NCBI GenBank assembly: GCA_028283825.1
Contig: JAPWJW010000001.1
Span: 496,001-560,000 of the forward strand
DNA from: Azospirillaceae bacterium
GTDB taxonomy: Bacteria > Pseudomonadota > Alphaproteobacteria > Azospirillales > Azospirillaceae
DNA length: 64,000 nucleotides
Reading direction: 5' to 3'
The first letter of the stretch is position 1, and each line of letters opens with the position of its first letter. The notes under the pieces were generated by a model. That model worked only from the letters and a program-made list of their open reading frames with translations. It made no database searches and was not told where the DNA came from. Both the position numbers and the translations under genes were made by a program. Below, piece by piece: positions 1 through 8,028 of this stretch.

Positions 1-2154
1 GAAGCTGTAGATGTCGGTCGACAGGGCCACGCGTTCCGCCAGTGAACTGCCGTGGCCATGGCCGGCATTGGCGGTGGTGCGCAGCAGGATGGGCAGGCCG
101 GCGGGGTCGGCCGCCTGCAACCGCGCCACCATCTTGCGTGAATGCATGGGGTTCACCCGCCCGTCATTCTCCCCCGTCGCCAGCAGGATGGCGGGATAAC
201 GCGCACCATCCACCACGTGATGATAGGGGGAATAGGCGTAGAGCGCCTGGAACTGCGCCGCATCCTTCACCGTGCCGTATTCGGTGATGTTGAAGGCACC
301 GTTGGGGTCCAGTTCCGTGCGCACCATGTCATAGATGCCGACATTGCCGACCACGGCGCGGGCCAGATCCGGATGCTGGGTCAGGGTGGCACCCATCAGC
401 AGGCCGCCGTTGCTGCCGCCGATCAGGGCCAAATGGTCGGCATCGGTGTAGTGGCGCTGCACCAGTAGACGGGCCACGGCGGCGAAGTCATCGAACACGT
501 GCTGTTTCTGCGTCAGGCGTCCGGCATCGTGCCAGGCCTCGCCGAATTCCGCCCCACCGCGCAGGTTGGCGATGGCGTAGATGCCGCCGGCGTCCAGCCA
601 CAGCCGCTGTTCCGGCCCCAGCTGGTGCGGGCTGAGGTTGACACCGAAACCGCCGTAGCCGGTCAGCAGCACCGGCGCCTTGCCGTCGCGCTTCGCCCCC
701 TTGGGAATGACGATGGTGACCGGCACCTGGGTCCCGTCGGCGGATACGGCCGCGTCGCGCACCACCTCGGCATCGCTGAAGTCCAAGCCACCGGTGGCGG
801 ACAGCCGCGTCTCATCCATCGTCTGGCGGTGTTCGTCGAACACGGCGTAGGTGGGCGCCTTCAGATAGGTGCCGATGTCGTACAGCACCCGGCCGCCCTC
901 CAGCGGCACCAGTTCCTCATTGGTGGCGACCGGCAGCATCTGCAGGGGCCCCAAGGGCTGGCCGGTGGTGGGCGCCACCATGGCGACGGTGACAGGGCCC
1001 CCTTCGATGCGCCGCAGGTAGAGGCGTTCCGCCGTCACCGCCAGGGCGCGCGAGCCCCCGTCGGACACCAGCGCCGCCTTGCCTTCCGGCACCAGCACCT
1101 TGGCGTGGGCCAGATCCGTGTCGCCGGGCGCCAGGCGCAGCACGCGGCCGCCCGGCGCACCCAGGCGGGAGATCAGATAGACGGCACCATCCGGCCCGGC
1201 ACTGACCGCCACCACCTTGTCGGCCAGCTTGGTCAAGCGCTTAGGCGTTCCGGTGGGGCCGGCGGCAACGGGCAGCAGGAAATGCTCGAACTCCCCGCCA
1301 TCGCCGTTGGCAACGGAGATGACCAGGGGGGCGGTACCCTCGCGGTTATCCAGCTGCACCTCGGCGATGCGGGGGAAGTCGCGGCCCAGGACGTAGGTGT
1401 CGTTCTTCGGATCGCCGCCCAGCGGGTGCCAATAGACCTGCATGAAGAAGTGGCGGTCGGCATCCGCCCGTTCGGCACCGGGATAGCGGGTGTACCAGAA
1501 GCCCTTGCCGTCGGCCGCCCAGGCCAGGTCGCCGCCACCGGTGGGATACTGGACATTGGGAATGACGTCGCCCAATTCCGCCCCCGTGGCGGCATCGAAG
1601 ACGTGGACGCTGCCGTCCTCACTGCCGCCCACCGACAGGCTGGCCGCCAGGTAGCGCCCGTCGGGCGAGGGCACGAACCAATCCACCGCCGTCAGGCCGC
1701 GCGGATCCAGCTTGTTGGGGTCGATCACCACCTTGACCGGCAGGCCCGACACCGGTGCGGTGGTGGCGATATCGTCGATCATGACGATCTGCGGCTGTTG
1801 CAGGCGCGGGTCCGTGAAACGCGCGAACAGATGGCCACCGGCCGCGCGCACGCCGGAATAGCGGCTGGGCGTGGCGGTGATCAGGGTCTGGAGCCGCGCC
1901 TGGATGGCGGCGCGCTGCCGCACCCCGTCCAGGTAAACCCGGCTGTAAGCGTTCTCATCCGCCGACCAGCGCTTCACCTCAGGGCTGGACCAATCCTCCA
2001 GCCAGCGGTAGGGGTCGGCCACCGCCTGCCCAAAATAGGTGTCGGTCACCGGTTGCGCCGGCGTGGACGGCAAGCCCACCGCCCCCGCGCCGCCCCCACC
2101 ACCGATGCCGGCCACGGCCAAGGACAGGGCGATCAGACGGGAACGTAAGGCCAT
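1..2154 (-). CDS. Prolyl oligopeptidase family serine peptidase (C-terminus cut by window edge)
   Basis: Reading from ATG at 2154 toward the left edge gives about 718 residues with no stop. An N-terminal hydrophobic stretch ending in a Gly/Ala-rich segment suggests export. The start DTYFGQAVADPYRWLED is typical of S9A prolyl oligopeptidases. The catalytic Ser sits in GGSNGGLLMG (near 385-425), the Asp in GENDGRVNP (near 150-185), and the His in the GHGHGSS stretch (near 45-60). The last visible residues (STDIYSF) match the family C-terminus, so only about ten residues should be missing. It would cleave proline-containing peptides, probably in the periplasm. It follows the ABC importer genes on the same strand but is separated from them by a strong hairpin terminator and a dispersed repeat, so it is probably its own transcript. 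Family and triad are read directly; the substrate is unknown. Confidence 0.93.
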   Translation of the reverse strand, partial: MALRSRLIALSLAVAGIGGGGGAGAVGLPSTPAQPVTDTYFGQAVADPYRWLEDWSSPEVKRWSADENAYSRVYLDGVRQRAAIQARLQTLITATPSRYSGVRAAGGHLFARFTDPRLQQPQIVMIDDIATTAPVSGLPVKVVIDPNKLDPRGLTAVDWFVPSPDGRYLAASLSVGGSEDGSVHVFDAATGAELGDVIPNVQYPTGGGDLAWAADGKGFWYTRYPGAERADADRHFFMQVYWHPLGGDPKNDTYVLGRDFPRIAEVQLDNREGTAPLVISVANGDGGEFEHFLLPVAAGPTGTPKRLTKLADKVVAVSAGPDGAVYLISRLGAPGGRVLRLAPGDTDLAHAKVLVPEGKAALVSDGGSRALAVTAERLYLRRIEGGPVTVAMVAPTTGQPLGPLQMLPVATNEELVPLEGGRVLYDIGTYLKAPTYAVFDEHRQTMDETRLSATGGLDFSDAEVVRDAAVSADGTQVPVTIVIPKGAKRDGKAPVLLTGYGGFGVNLSPHQLGPEQRLWLDAGGIYAIANLRGGAEFGEAWHDAGRLTQKQHVFDDFAAVARLLVQRHYTDADHLALIGGSNGGLLMGATLTQHPDLARAVVGNVGIYDMVRTELDPNGAFNITEYGTVKDAAQFQALYAYSPYHHVVDGARYPAILLATGENDGRVNPMHSRKMVARLQAADPAGLPILLRTTANAGHGHGSSLAERVALSTDIYSF

Positions 2155-2241
2155 GACAGGGCGTCTTTCGGATAAGGGAACCAAGGTGGCGCAGTCCACC
2201 ACCGGCAACCCGTTCTGCCAAGCCCATTCATCAAATAAGTC

Positions 2242-2361
2242 AGCGGCCTGAAAATTCTTCAGGCCGCTATAGGCCGCGACTGCGGCCGCCGGAGTTTTGC
2301 GGGGAGCAGAGCGGACTGCAAAACGAGGATAGCCAAGGGGCGGATGCCCCGCCGGCGCCTG
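2242..2361 (-). repeat. Dispersed palindromic repeat, family 1, copy A
   Basis: On the minus strand this has the same order of modules as the other copies: a CTCAGGCGCCGG start, a GGCTATCCTCG segment, a CAGTCCGC...CTCCCC core, a GGCCGCAGTCGCGGCC palindrome, then a trailing hairpin. The trailing hairpin (2242-2268) has perfect 11-bp arms AGCGGCCTGAA / TTCAGGCCGCT around a 5-nt loop. It lies between the prolyl oligopeptidase and the terminator of the ABC genes. Confidence 0.8.
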
Positions 2362-2362
2362 A

Positions 2363-2412
2363 GGAAAACAAACAAACAAGCTGAGGAAGAGGCTTCAAGC
2401 CTCTTCCTCAGC
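2363..2412 (-). terminator. Rho-independent terminator overlapping the stop codon of the ABC ATPase gene
   Basis: Perfect 16-bp inverted arms at 2380-2395 and 2397-2412 are followed on the minus strand by a T-rich tract (TTGTTTGTTTGTTTT). The downstream-facing arm contains the last codons (Glu-Glu-Glu-Ala) and the TGA of the gene, so termination is built into the coding end. Confidence 0.85.
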
Positions 2413-3810
2413 ATCCAGATGGAACTGCGACGTATCGCCGTCGTAGGCGAACACCTCGGCGTACCGCGCCCAGCTGATCATGGCCTTCAGCGTCTCATCC
2501 GCCGCGACCTCGGACATGTGGTCCTCCAGCTCGGTCTCGAAACGGGGCCGGGGGGCGCGGTGGTTGGGGCGTTCCTGTAGGACACGGCGGATGTGGCCGG
2601 CCAGGGGAATGCGCTGAAGCAGATGGTCGGCGAACAGGCGCTTGCGTTCATCCAGTTCAGCCTGGGCGAACTGCCGGGCGGCCGGCGATAGGCGGATGTC
2701 GCCTTCCGACACTTCGGCAAAACCCAGCATCTGCAAGGTTTCCGCCACCTTCAGCAGGTCGTCGGTGGACATCTGCAAGGCGGACGAAATGACCGGCAGG
2801 TCAGCCACGCCGTTGTGCGGTTCGCCATCCACCAGTTCCATCAGGCCGGCCAGCACGTTGGTGGACACGTGGGGCAGTTGCAGGCTGAGACCCGCCGCCA
2901 GGGTTTCGGCCACACCCGGCACCGTCTTCCGCTTGCGCGTCATCAGGCCGTAGATGTTGTCCACCAGCTGGCGGAAGGCTGGATCCATGCGGTTACGCGG
3001 ATGTGGCAGCGTCACCTCGATCTCCGCCGCCACCCGGCCGGGGTTGGACGACATCACCAGGATGCGGTCGCACATCTGTACCGCTTCCTCGATGTTGTGG
3101 GTGACCAGCAGCACGGCGCCGATGGCCAGCCGCCCGTCGCCCCACAGATCCAGGAAGTCGGTGCGCACGGTTTCGGCCGTCAGCACATCCAGGGCGGAGA
3201 ACGGTTCGTCCAGCAGCAGGATGCCGGGATCCAGCACCAGGGCACGGGCGAAACCCACGCGCTGGCGCATGCCGCCCGACAGTTCGCGGGGGTAGGCGTT
3301 CTCAAACCCGTCCAGGCCAATCAGGTCGATGGCGGCCAGGGCACGGCGGCGCATTTCCGCCGCCGGCACGCCGCGCGCCTCCAGCCCCACCTGCACGTTT
3401 TCCAGCACGGTCAGCCAGGGGAACAGGGCGAAGGACTGGAACACCATGGCCACGTCGCTGGCCGGCCCGGACACGGGCTTGCCCGCCACCGTCACCTGGC
3501 CGGATGTCGCCGACAGCAGGCCGGCGATGATGCGCAGCAGGGTGGACTTGCCGGAGCCGGAGCGGCCCAGCAAGGCCACGATCTCGCGCCGTTCCACCGA
3601 CAGGTTGACGTGGTCCAGGACCAGCGGGCTGTCGGGGTCGGAATCATAGCGCTTGTTGACGTCGCGCACGGTCAGGATGGGCACGCCGCTGGAGGCTGGC
3701 CGGGGGCCGGGGGCGTGCCCCTGGGGACTCATGCCGGCGGTGGCCAGGTCGGCCGGGGCCTGGGGGGTGGCGCCCAGCAGGGCGCGGAGGGACTTCGGTG
3801 TCAGGTTCAT
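2395..3810 (-). CDS. NitT/TauT-type ABC transporter ATP-binding protein with C-terminal AAA-associated domain
   Basis: 471 residues. Walker A is GRSGSGKST (residues 82-90), the signature is LSGGMRQRV, and Walker B with D-loop is [12 protein letters not shown]. From about residue 300 there is an extra domain of some 170 residues of the AAA-associated type seen on ATPases paired with duplicated anion-transport permeases. It energises import of an unknown anion (nitrate, sulfonate or bicarbonate class) at the inner membrane. It follows the permease by 18 bp, and a GGAGG ribosome-binding site precedes the ATG, so the two are co-transcribed. No substrate-binding protein is adjacent. The acidic C-terminus lies inside the terminator stem. 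Class confident; substrate not determinable. Confidence 0.93.
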   Translation of the reverse strand: MNLTPKSLRALLGATPQAPADLATAGMSPQGHAPGPRPASSGVPILTVRDVNKRYDSDPDSPLVLDHVNLSVERREIVALLGRSGSGKSTLLRIIAGLLSATSGQVTVAGKPVSGPASDVAMVFQSFALFPWLTVLENVQVGLEARGVPAAEMRRRALAAIDLIGLDGFENAYPRELSGGMRQRVGFARALVLDPGILLLDEPFSALDVLTAETVRTDFLDLWGDGRLAIGAVLLVTHNIEEAVQMCDRILVMSSNPGRVAAEIEVTLPHPRNRMDPAFRQLVDNIYGLMTRKRKTVPGVAETLAAGLSLQLPHVSTNVLAGLMELVDGEPHNGVADLPVISSALQMSTDDLLKVAETLQMLGFAEVSEGDIRLSPAARQFAQAELDERKRLFADHLLQRIPLAGHIRRVLQERPNHRAPRPRFETELEDHMSEVAADETLKAMISWARYAEVFAYDGDTSQFHLDAEEEA

Positions 3811-3828
3811 GATGGAAGCCTCCGATCC

Positions 3829-5580
3829 TCAGGATACGCGCAGGCGGCGTTCGGCGTACCCGTAGAGGGGACGCCAGACCAGGCGGTTGAACAGCACGAC
3901 GAAACAGACCATCACGACGTTGCCCAGCACCAGGCGGGGAAAGTCGGCCTCCGTCGTCATTTGGGCGATGTAGGCGCCCAGGCCACGGGCCTGGACGTGG
4001 GTGTCACCCCAGGACACCGCCTCGGCCACGATGCTGGCATTCCAGGCGCCGCCGCTGGCAGTGATGGCCCCCGTCACCAGGTGGGGGAAGATGCCGGGCA
4101 ACAATGCGTCCCGCCACTTCTTCCACCCCCGCAGGCGCAGGTTGGTGATGACGTCGCGCAGATCGACGGGGAAGGACTGCGCCCCCGCCACCACGTTGAA
4201 CAGGATGTACCACTGCGTGCCCAGGATCATCAGCGGCGACAGCCAGATGTCCGGGTTCAGGGTCCAGTGCACGATGGCGGCCACCGCCACGGGGAAGAAC
4301 AGGTTGGACGGGAAGGCCGCCAGGAACTGGGCCACCGGCTGGACGATGGCGGCCAGGCGCGGCCGCAGGCCCACCATGACACCGATCGGAACCCAGATCA
4401 CAGCGGCCAGCGCGATCAGAATGATGACCCGGACCATGGTGGCCAGGCCCAGCAGGACGACATGCCCGACATCGCCCCAGCTGACGCCGGTGGCCATGAA
4501 CCGGATGCCGTCGACCGCGACATACAGGGCCATGGCGGCCAGCAGGCCCAGCCACAGATAGTCGCCCACCTTGATGGCGCGAGGGCTGAGCCGCGGGGTC
4601 GGCAGCCGGGGCAGGGACGGCAGGCGCCAGCGCAGGGTGGCGCGGGCGGCCCCGCCGGCCGGCCGGCCCAGCGTGCGGAACAGGGTGGAGCGTTCCACCA
4701 TGGTCAGCACCCAGGAGGTCGGGCGCTGTTCCGCCTGCACCGTGTCGGCGCGGAAACGCTCCGCCCAGGCCACCAGCGGCCGGAACAGCAGCTGGTCGTA
4801 CAGCAGGATGACGCCCAGCATGGTCAGGATGACCCAGCCGATGGCCGCCAGGTTGCGCTGTTCGATGGCCAGCGCCAGGTAGGCGCCCACGCCCGGCAGG
4901 GTGATGGTGGTGGTGCCCACCGTCACCGCCTCGGCCGCGACCACGAAGAACCAACCGCCGGACATGCTCATCATCATGTTCCAGACCAGGCCGGGCACGG
5001 CGAAGGGCACCTCCAGCCGCCAGAAGCGCTGCCAGGTGGACAGGTGATACCCCTGGCAGACTTCTTCCAGGTCGGACGGCACCGTCCGCAGCGACTGGTA
5101 GAAACTGAAGGTCATGTTCCAGGCCTGGCTGGTGAAGATGGCGAAGATGGACGCCAGCTCCGCCCCCACCACCTGGCCGGGGAACAGGCCCAGGAAGAAC
5201 GTGACGGTGAAGGACAGGTACGTCAGCACCGGCACGGACTGGAGAATGTCCAGCGCCGGGATCAGGATTTGGCCTGCCCGCTGGCTTTTGACGGCCAGGG
5301 GGGCGTAGACCAGGGTGAACAGCAGGGACGCGCCCAGGGCCGCCATCATGCGCAGCGTCGTGCGCAGGGCGTAATAAGGCAGGGTCCAGGGATCCAGCGT
5401 GATGGGCGTGCGTTCCAGCTGCGACAGCGGCTGCGCCACCTCATGCCCGCCGAACACCAGCAGGGCCAGCAGGCCCAGGACCAGCGGCAGGGCCACCACG
5501 TCCCAGCGGGACGGCGCCAGGCGGGCCAACGGGCTGGACGAACCCAGCCCGTCACGCCCGTGCAGGACATGCATGGTCAT
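3829..5580 (-). CDS. ABC transporter permease with two fused membrane domains (NitT/TauT type)
   Basis: 583 residues containing two permease units in tandem, roughly residues 30-265 and 335-575, each with several hydrophobic helices and an EAA-type coupling segment (VVAAEAVTVG in the first, SIVAEAVSWGD in the second). This is the duplicated-permease arrangement (COG4986-like), in which one chain supplies both halves of the membrane channel. It is the first gene of a two-gene operon with the ATPase. ATG at 5580 is used; an in-frame ATG two codons later is equally possible. Substrate unknown. The missing binding protein must be encoded elsewhere, or the system works without one. Confidence 0.92.
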   Translation of the reverse strand: MTMHVLHGRDGLGSSSPLARLAPSRWDVVALPLVLGLLALLVFGGHEVAQPLSQLERTPITLDPWTLPYYALRTTLRMMAALGASLLFTLVYAPLAVKSQRAGQILIPALDILQSVPVLTYLSFTVTFFLGLFPGQVVGAELASIFAIFTSQAWNMTFSFYQSLRTVPSDLEEVCQGYHLSTWQRFWRLEVPFAVPGLVWNMMMSMSGGWFFVVAAEAVTVGTTTITLPGVGAYLALAIEQRNLAAIGWVILTMLGVILLYDQLLFRPLVAWAERFRADTVQAEQRPTSWVLTMVERSTLFRTLGRPAGGAARATLRWRLPSLPRLPTPRLSPRAIKVGDYLWLGLLAAMALYVAVDGIRFMATGVSWGDVGHVVLLGLATMVRVIILIALAAVIWVPIGVMVGLRPRLAAIVQPVAQFLAAFPSNLFFPVAVAAIVHWTLNPDIWLSPLMILGTQWYILFNVVAGAQSFPVDLRDVITNLRLRGWKKWRDALLPGIFPHLVTGAITASGGAWNASIVAEAVSWGDTHVQARGLGAYIAQMTTEADFPRLVLGNVVMVCFVVLFNRLVWRPLYGYAERRLRVS

Positions 5581-5658
5581 TGGCCGTCCCCCCCGATCAC
5601 ATCGTGGGCAGCAACCGACTCGTCCCGGGGGAACAGGGTCAGCGGTATCAGAAAGCGG

Positions 5659-5904
5659 TCAGAGTGCCCGCCGCGTTCGGCCCTCCGACGGGCAGTCGTT
5701 GGCGGCCAGGTCGTTGGCGGCCACCGGACGGCGCATCAGCATCCAGCCCATCACGGGCCGGCCGGCGGCATCCGGCCGCCATACCAGGGTGAGGCCATGG
5801 CCGGAAAGCGCGGCACGCTGCGCTTGCGCGGCGCGGGCCGCCGCCGCCATGACGGCGGACACGGGATCGGTCCCGGCGGAAAAACGGGTCTTGTTGAGGG
5901 CCAT
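5659..5904 (-). CDS. Small hypothetical protein upstream of the ABC permease
   Basis: 81 residues from ATG 5904, chosen because GGAGG lies six bases upstream; an in-frame ATG further upstream has no such site. The protein starts MALNKTRFSAGTDPV, has an alanine-rich helix with many Gln/Arg, and a GLTLVWRPD stretch. No family is recognised. It ends 78 bp before the permease start on the same strand, so it may be the leader gene of that operon. A longer ORF in another frame over the same bases is very Arg/Pro-rich and looks like a shadow. Confidence 0.5.
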   Translation of the reverse strand: MALNKTRFSAGTDPVSAVMAAAARAAQAQRAALSGHGLTLVWRPDAAGRPVMGWMLMRRPVAANDLAANDCPSEGRTRRAL

Positions 5905-6597
5905 TGCTGCCTCCGTCACGCGGCCGGTGCCCGGCGGGGACGAAGGCGGGGGCGGGGGCGCCGGAGCGCCCTGTGATCAGGCCGCCTGGCACTCCCACCC
6001 AAACCTTGGTCCCGGCTGGCGGTCTGGAAGGATCGTCCACGCCGGAAAAATCCGGCCAAACGGGTCCGTGCCGCTCTCACTAGGTCGAGGGTTCATTCTC
6101 AGGGTGGCTGTTCTCGTGGAATTGACGGTGTACCGCCCGTCGCTATGGAACCGGGGTTCCGAACGGCCAGCGGTAACCGACGGCCCGCCAATAAACCCGG
6201 CGGGGGACCGCCGTCAACCCCAAACCCGAGCGCGATTTGCCGCAATGCAAAATCGTCCGGCCGGGCGCACGTAAGGCGGCGGATTCGGGCGTGCCCGGCA
6301 TCCCGACTGACATGAAACCGTCATGTTCCCGCCGTATGCCTCCCGCACCCCCGCAGGGTCGATGAAGGCCACCGGTGGGAACAAAGCGGTCCCATCCGCC
6401 CAGGCCCCAAGCGGTGCTGACGCCTGCGGCATTTCAGGGTAAGAGAAGGCGCCCGCGTTGGCCAAAGGATGGACGCGGGCGGGCGGTTGCGGGGCCTTCG
6501 AACCGGGCCTGGCGTATAAGAAACGGGACAACAGGATCTCAAGCCGGACGGCGTATAAACCCCGGTCCTTAAGATCATCGGGAAGGTTGGGATTTCG
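5905..6597. other. 693-bp intergenic region upstream of the mdtABC-like operon
   Basis: No convincing gene is seen. Two short perfect inverted repeats stand out: GGAACC-GG-GGTTCC at 6147-6160 and ACATGA-N5-TCATGT at 6310-6326. Either could be an operator for one of the divergently oriented units. Two copies of GGCGTATAA occur near 6508 and 6549, shortly before the mdtA start. No clear sigma-70 promoter can be assigned by eye. Confidence 0.4.
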
Positions 6598-8028
6598 ATG
6601 CGACGCAGAGTGTGGGTGTCTGCCCTGGTTGTTGTGCTGCTGGCTGGTGGCGCGTGGTGGGTCATGCATCACAAGAAGGCACAAGGCGAGATGGGTGGCC
6701 CCATGGGTGGACCGGGCGGCGGTCCCGGTGGCCCGCCCCCGGGCGGCCCCGGCGGTCCAGGCGGTCCGGGCGGTGGTCGTCGCGGTTTCACCTCCATCCC
6801 CACGGTGGGCGTGACGCCCGTCACCTTGGCCGACATGCCCGTCTACCTGGATGGACTGGGCACGGTGGTGGCCTACAACACCGTCACGGTGAAGACCCGC
6901 ATCGGCGGCCAGTTGACCAAGATCGCCTTCACCGAAGGCCAGATGGTCAAGGCCGGCGACGTGCTGGCCGTGGTCGAGCCGCGCCTGTACCAGGCGGCCT
7001 ACGACCAGGCGGTCGCCAAGGTGGCCGAGGACCAGGCCCTGCTGGCCAACGCCCGGCTGGATCTGGAACGCTATCGCGCCCTGGCGGCCGACAAGTACGG
7101 CACGCAGCAGACCTATGACACCCAGAAGGCCACCGTCGCCCAGGATGAGGCGACGCTGAAATACGACCAGGCGGCGCTGGAAACCGCCCGCACCAATCTG
7201 GACTGGACCGTCACCACGGCCCCCATCAGCGGCCGCACCGGCCTGCGCCAGATCGACGTGGGCAACTACGCCAACACCAGCGACACCGACGGCCTGGTCA
7301 TCATCACCCAGATGCAGCCCATCTCGGGCACCTTCACCCTGCCGCAGCAGCAGCTGGAGGTGATCAACGAGCATCTGGCCAAGGGTGAGACGCTGAAGGT
7401 CCTGGCCGTCAATTCCGATGGCAAGCAGCTGGACGAAGGGTCGCTGGCCACCATCGACAACCAGGTGGACACCACCACCGGCACCATCAAGCTGAAGGCC
7501 ACCTTCCCCAACAAGGACAGCCGCCTGTGGCCGGGCGGCTTCGTCAACATGCGCCTGCTGCTGGAAGTGCGGCCCAAGCTGGCCGTGGTCCCGGCCTCAT
7601 CCATCCAGCACGGCCCCGACGGCACCTTCGTCTACGTGGTGAACGAGGACAACACCGTCACCCCGCGCCTGGTGACCGTGGCCCTGAATGAAGCCGACCG
7701 GACGGCCCTGTCCGACGGCCTGAAGGTGGGCGAGCGCGTGGTCGTCAACGGCCAGGACCGCCTGCAGGACGGCACCAAGATCGCCATCGCCGGCGCCGCA
7801 CCGTCGGCGGGCGGCCCCGCCGCCGCCAATGGCGGTCAGGGCGGCACTCACAAGGCTGAGGGTGCTGCCGGCGGCCAGGCCGGCCCCGAGGGTGAACACC
7901 ACCGCCGCCATAACCAGAACGGCCAGCCCAGCGGCGACAACGGCCAGCCTTCGCCGCAGCAGGGCAACCCGCCGCCGTCGGGTCAGTCCAGCCAGCAGCC
8001 CGCCCAGGGTGGCGGTACCCCGCGATGA
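6598..8028 (+). CDS. mdtA: RND efflux periplasmic adaptor (MdtA-like membrane fusion protein)
   Basis: 476 residues. An N-terminal membrane anchor (residues about 5-22) is followed by a Gly/Pro-rich linker (about 34-62), then the adaptor core: a lipoyl/barrel-sandwich part (VKTRIGGQLTKIAFTEGQMVKAGDVLAVVEP), a coiled-coil hairpin (about 135-205), and beta-barrel and membrane-proximal domains to about residue 395. The last 80 residues are a Gly/Pro/Gln/His-rich, probably disordered tail. It links the inner-membrane RND pump to an outer-membrane channel. The stop overlaps the next start by four bases (ATGA), so translation is coupled. The linker and tail are longer than in E. coli MdtA. The MdtA assignment follows from the pairing with two different RND subunits. 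Confidence 0.9.
   Translation: MRRRVWVSALVVVLLAGGAWWVMHHKKAQGEMGGPMGGPGGGPGGPPPGGPGGPGGPGGGRRGFTSIPTVGVTPVTLADMPVYLDGLGTVVAYNTVTVKTRIGGQLTKIAFTEGQMVKAGDVLAVVEPRLYQAAYDQAVAKVAEDQALLANARLDLERYRALAADKYGTQQTYDTQKATVAQDEATLKYDQAALETARTNLDWTVTTAPISGRTGLRQIDVGNYANTSDTDGLVIITQMQPISGTFTLPQQQLEVINEHLAKGETLKVLAVNSDGKQLDEGSLATIDNQVDTTTGTIKLKATFPNKDSRLWPGGFVNMRLLLEVRPKLAVVPASSIQHGPDGTFVYVVNEDNTVTPRLVTVALNEADRTALSDGLKVGERVVVNGQDRLQDGTKIAIAGAAPSAGGPAAANGGQGGTHKAEGAAGGQAGPEGEHHRRHNQNGQPSGDNGQPSPQQGNPPPSGQSSQQPAQGGGTPR

Noticed and set aside
499-2148. 549-residue plus-strand ORF
   Set aside because: Lies opposite the prolyl oligopeptidase, whose catalytic motifs are intact; its product is His/Gln/Arg/Gly-rich, as antisense frames of high-GC genes are.
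2815-5976. 1053-residue plus-strand ORF
   Set aside because: Antisense to the ABC ATPase and permease genes; no domain and biased Gly/Gln/His composition.
5648-6040. 130-residue minus-strand ORF overlapping the 81-residue gene
   Set aside because: Pro/Arg/Gly-rich, no ribosome-binding site at its start; the other frame has GGAGG and a more natural composition.
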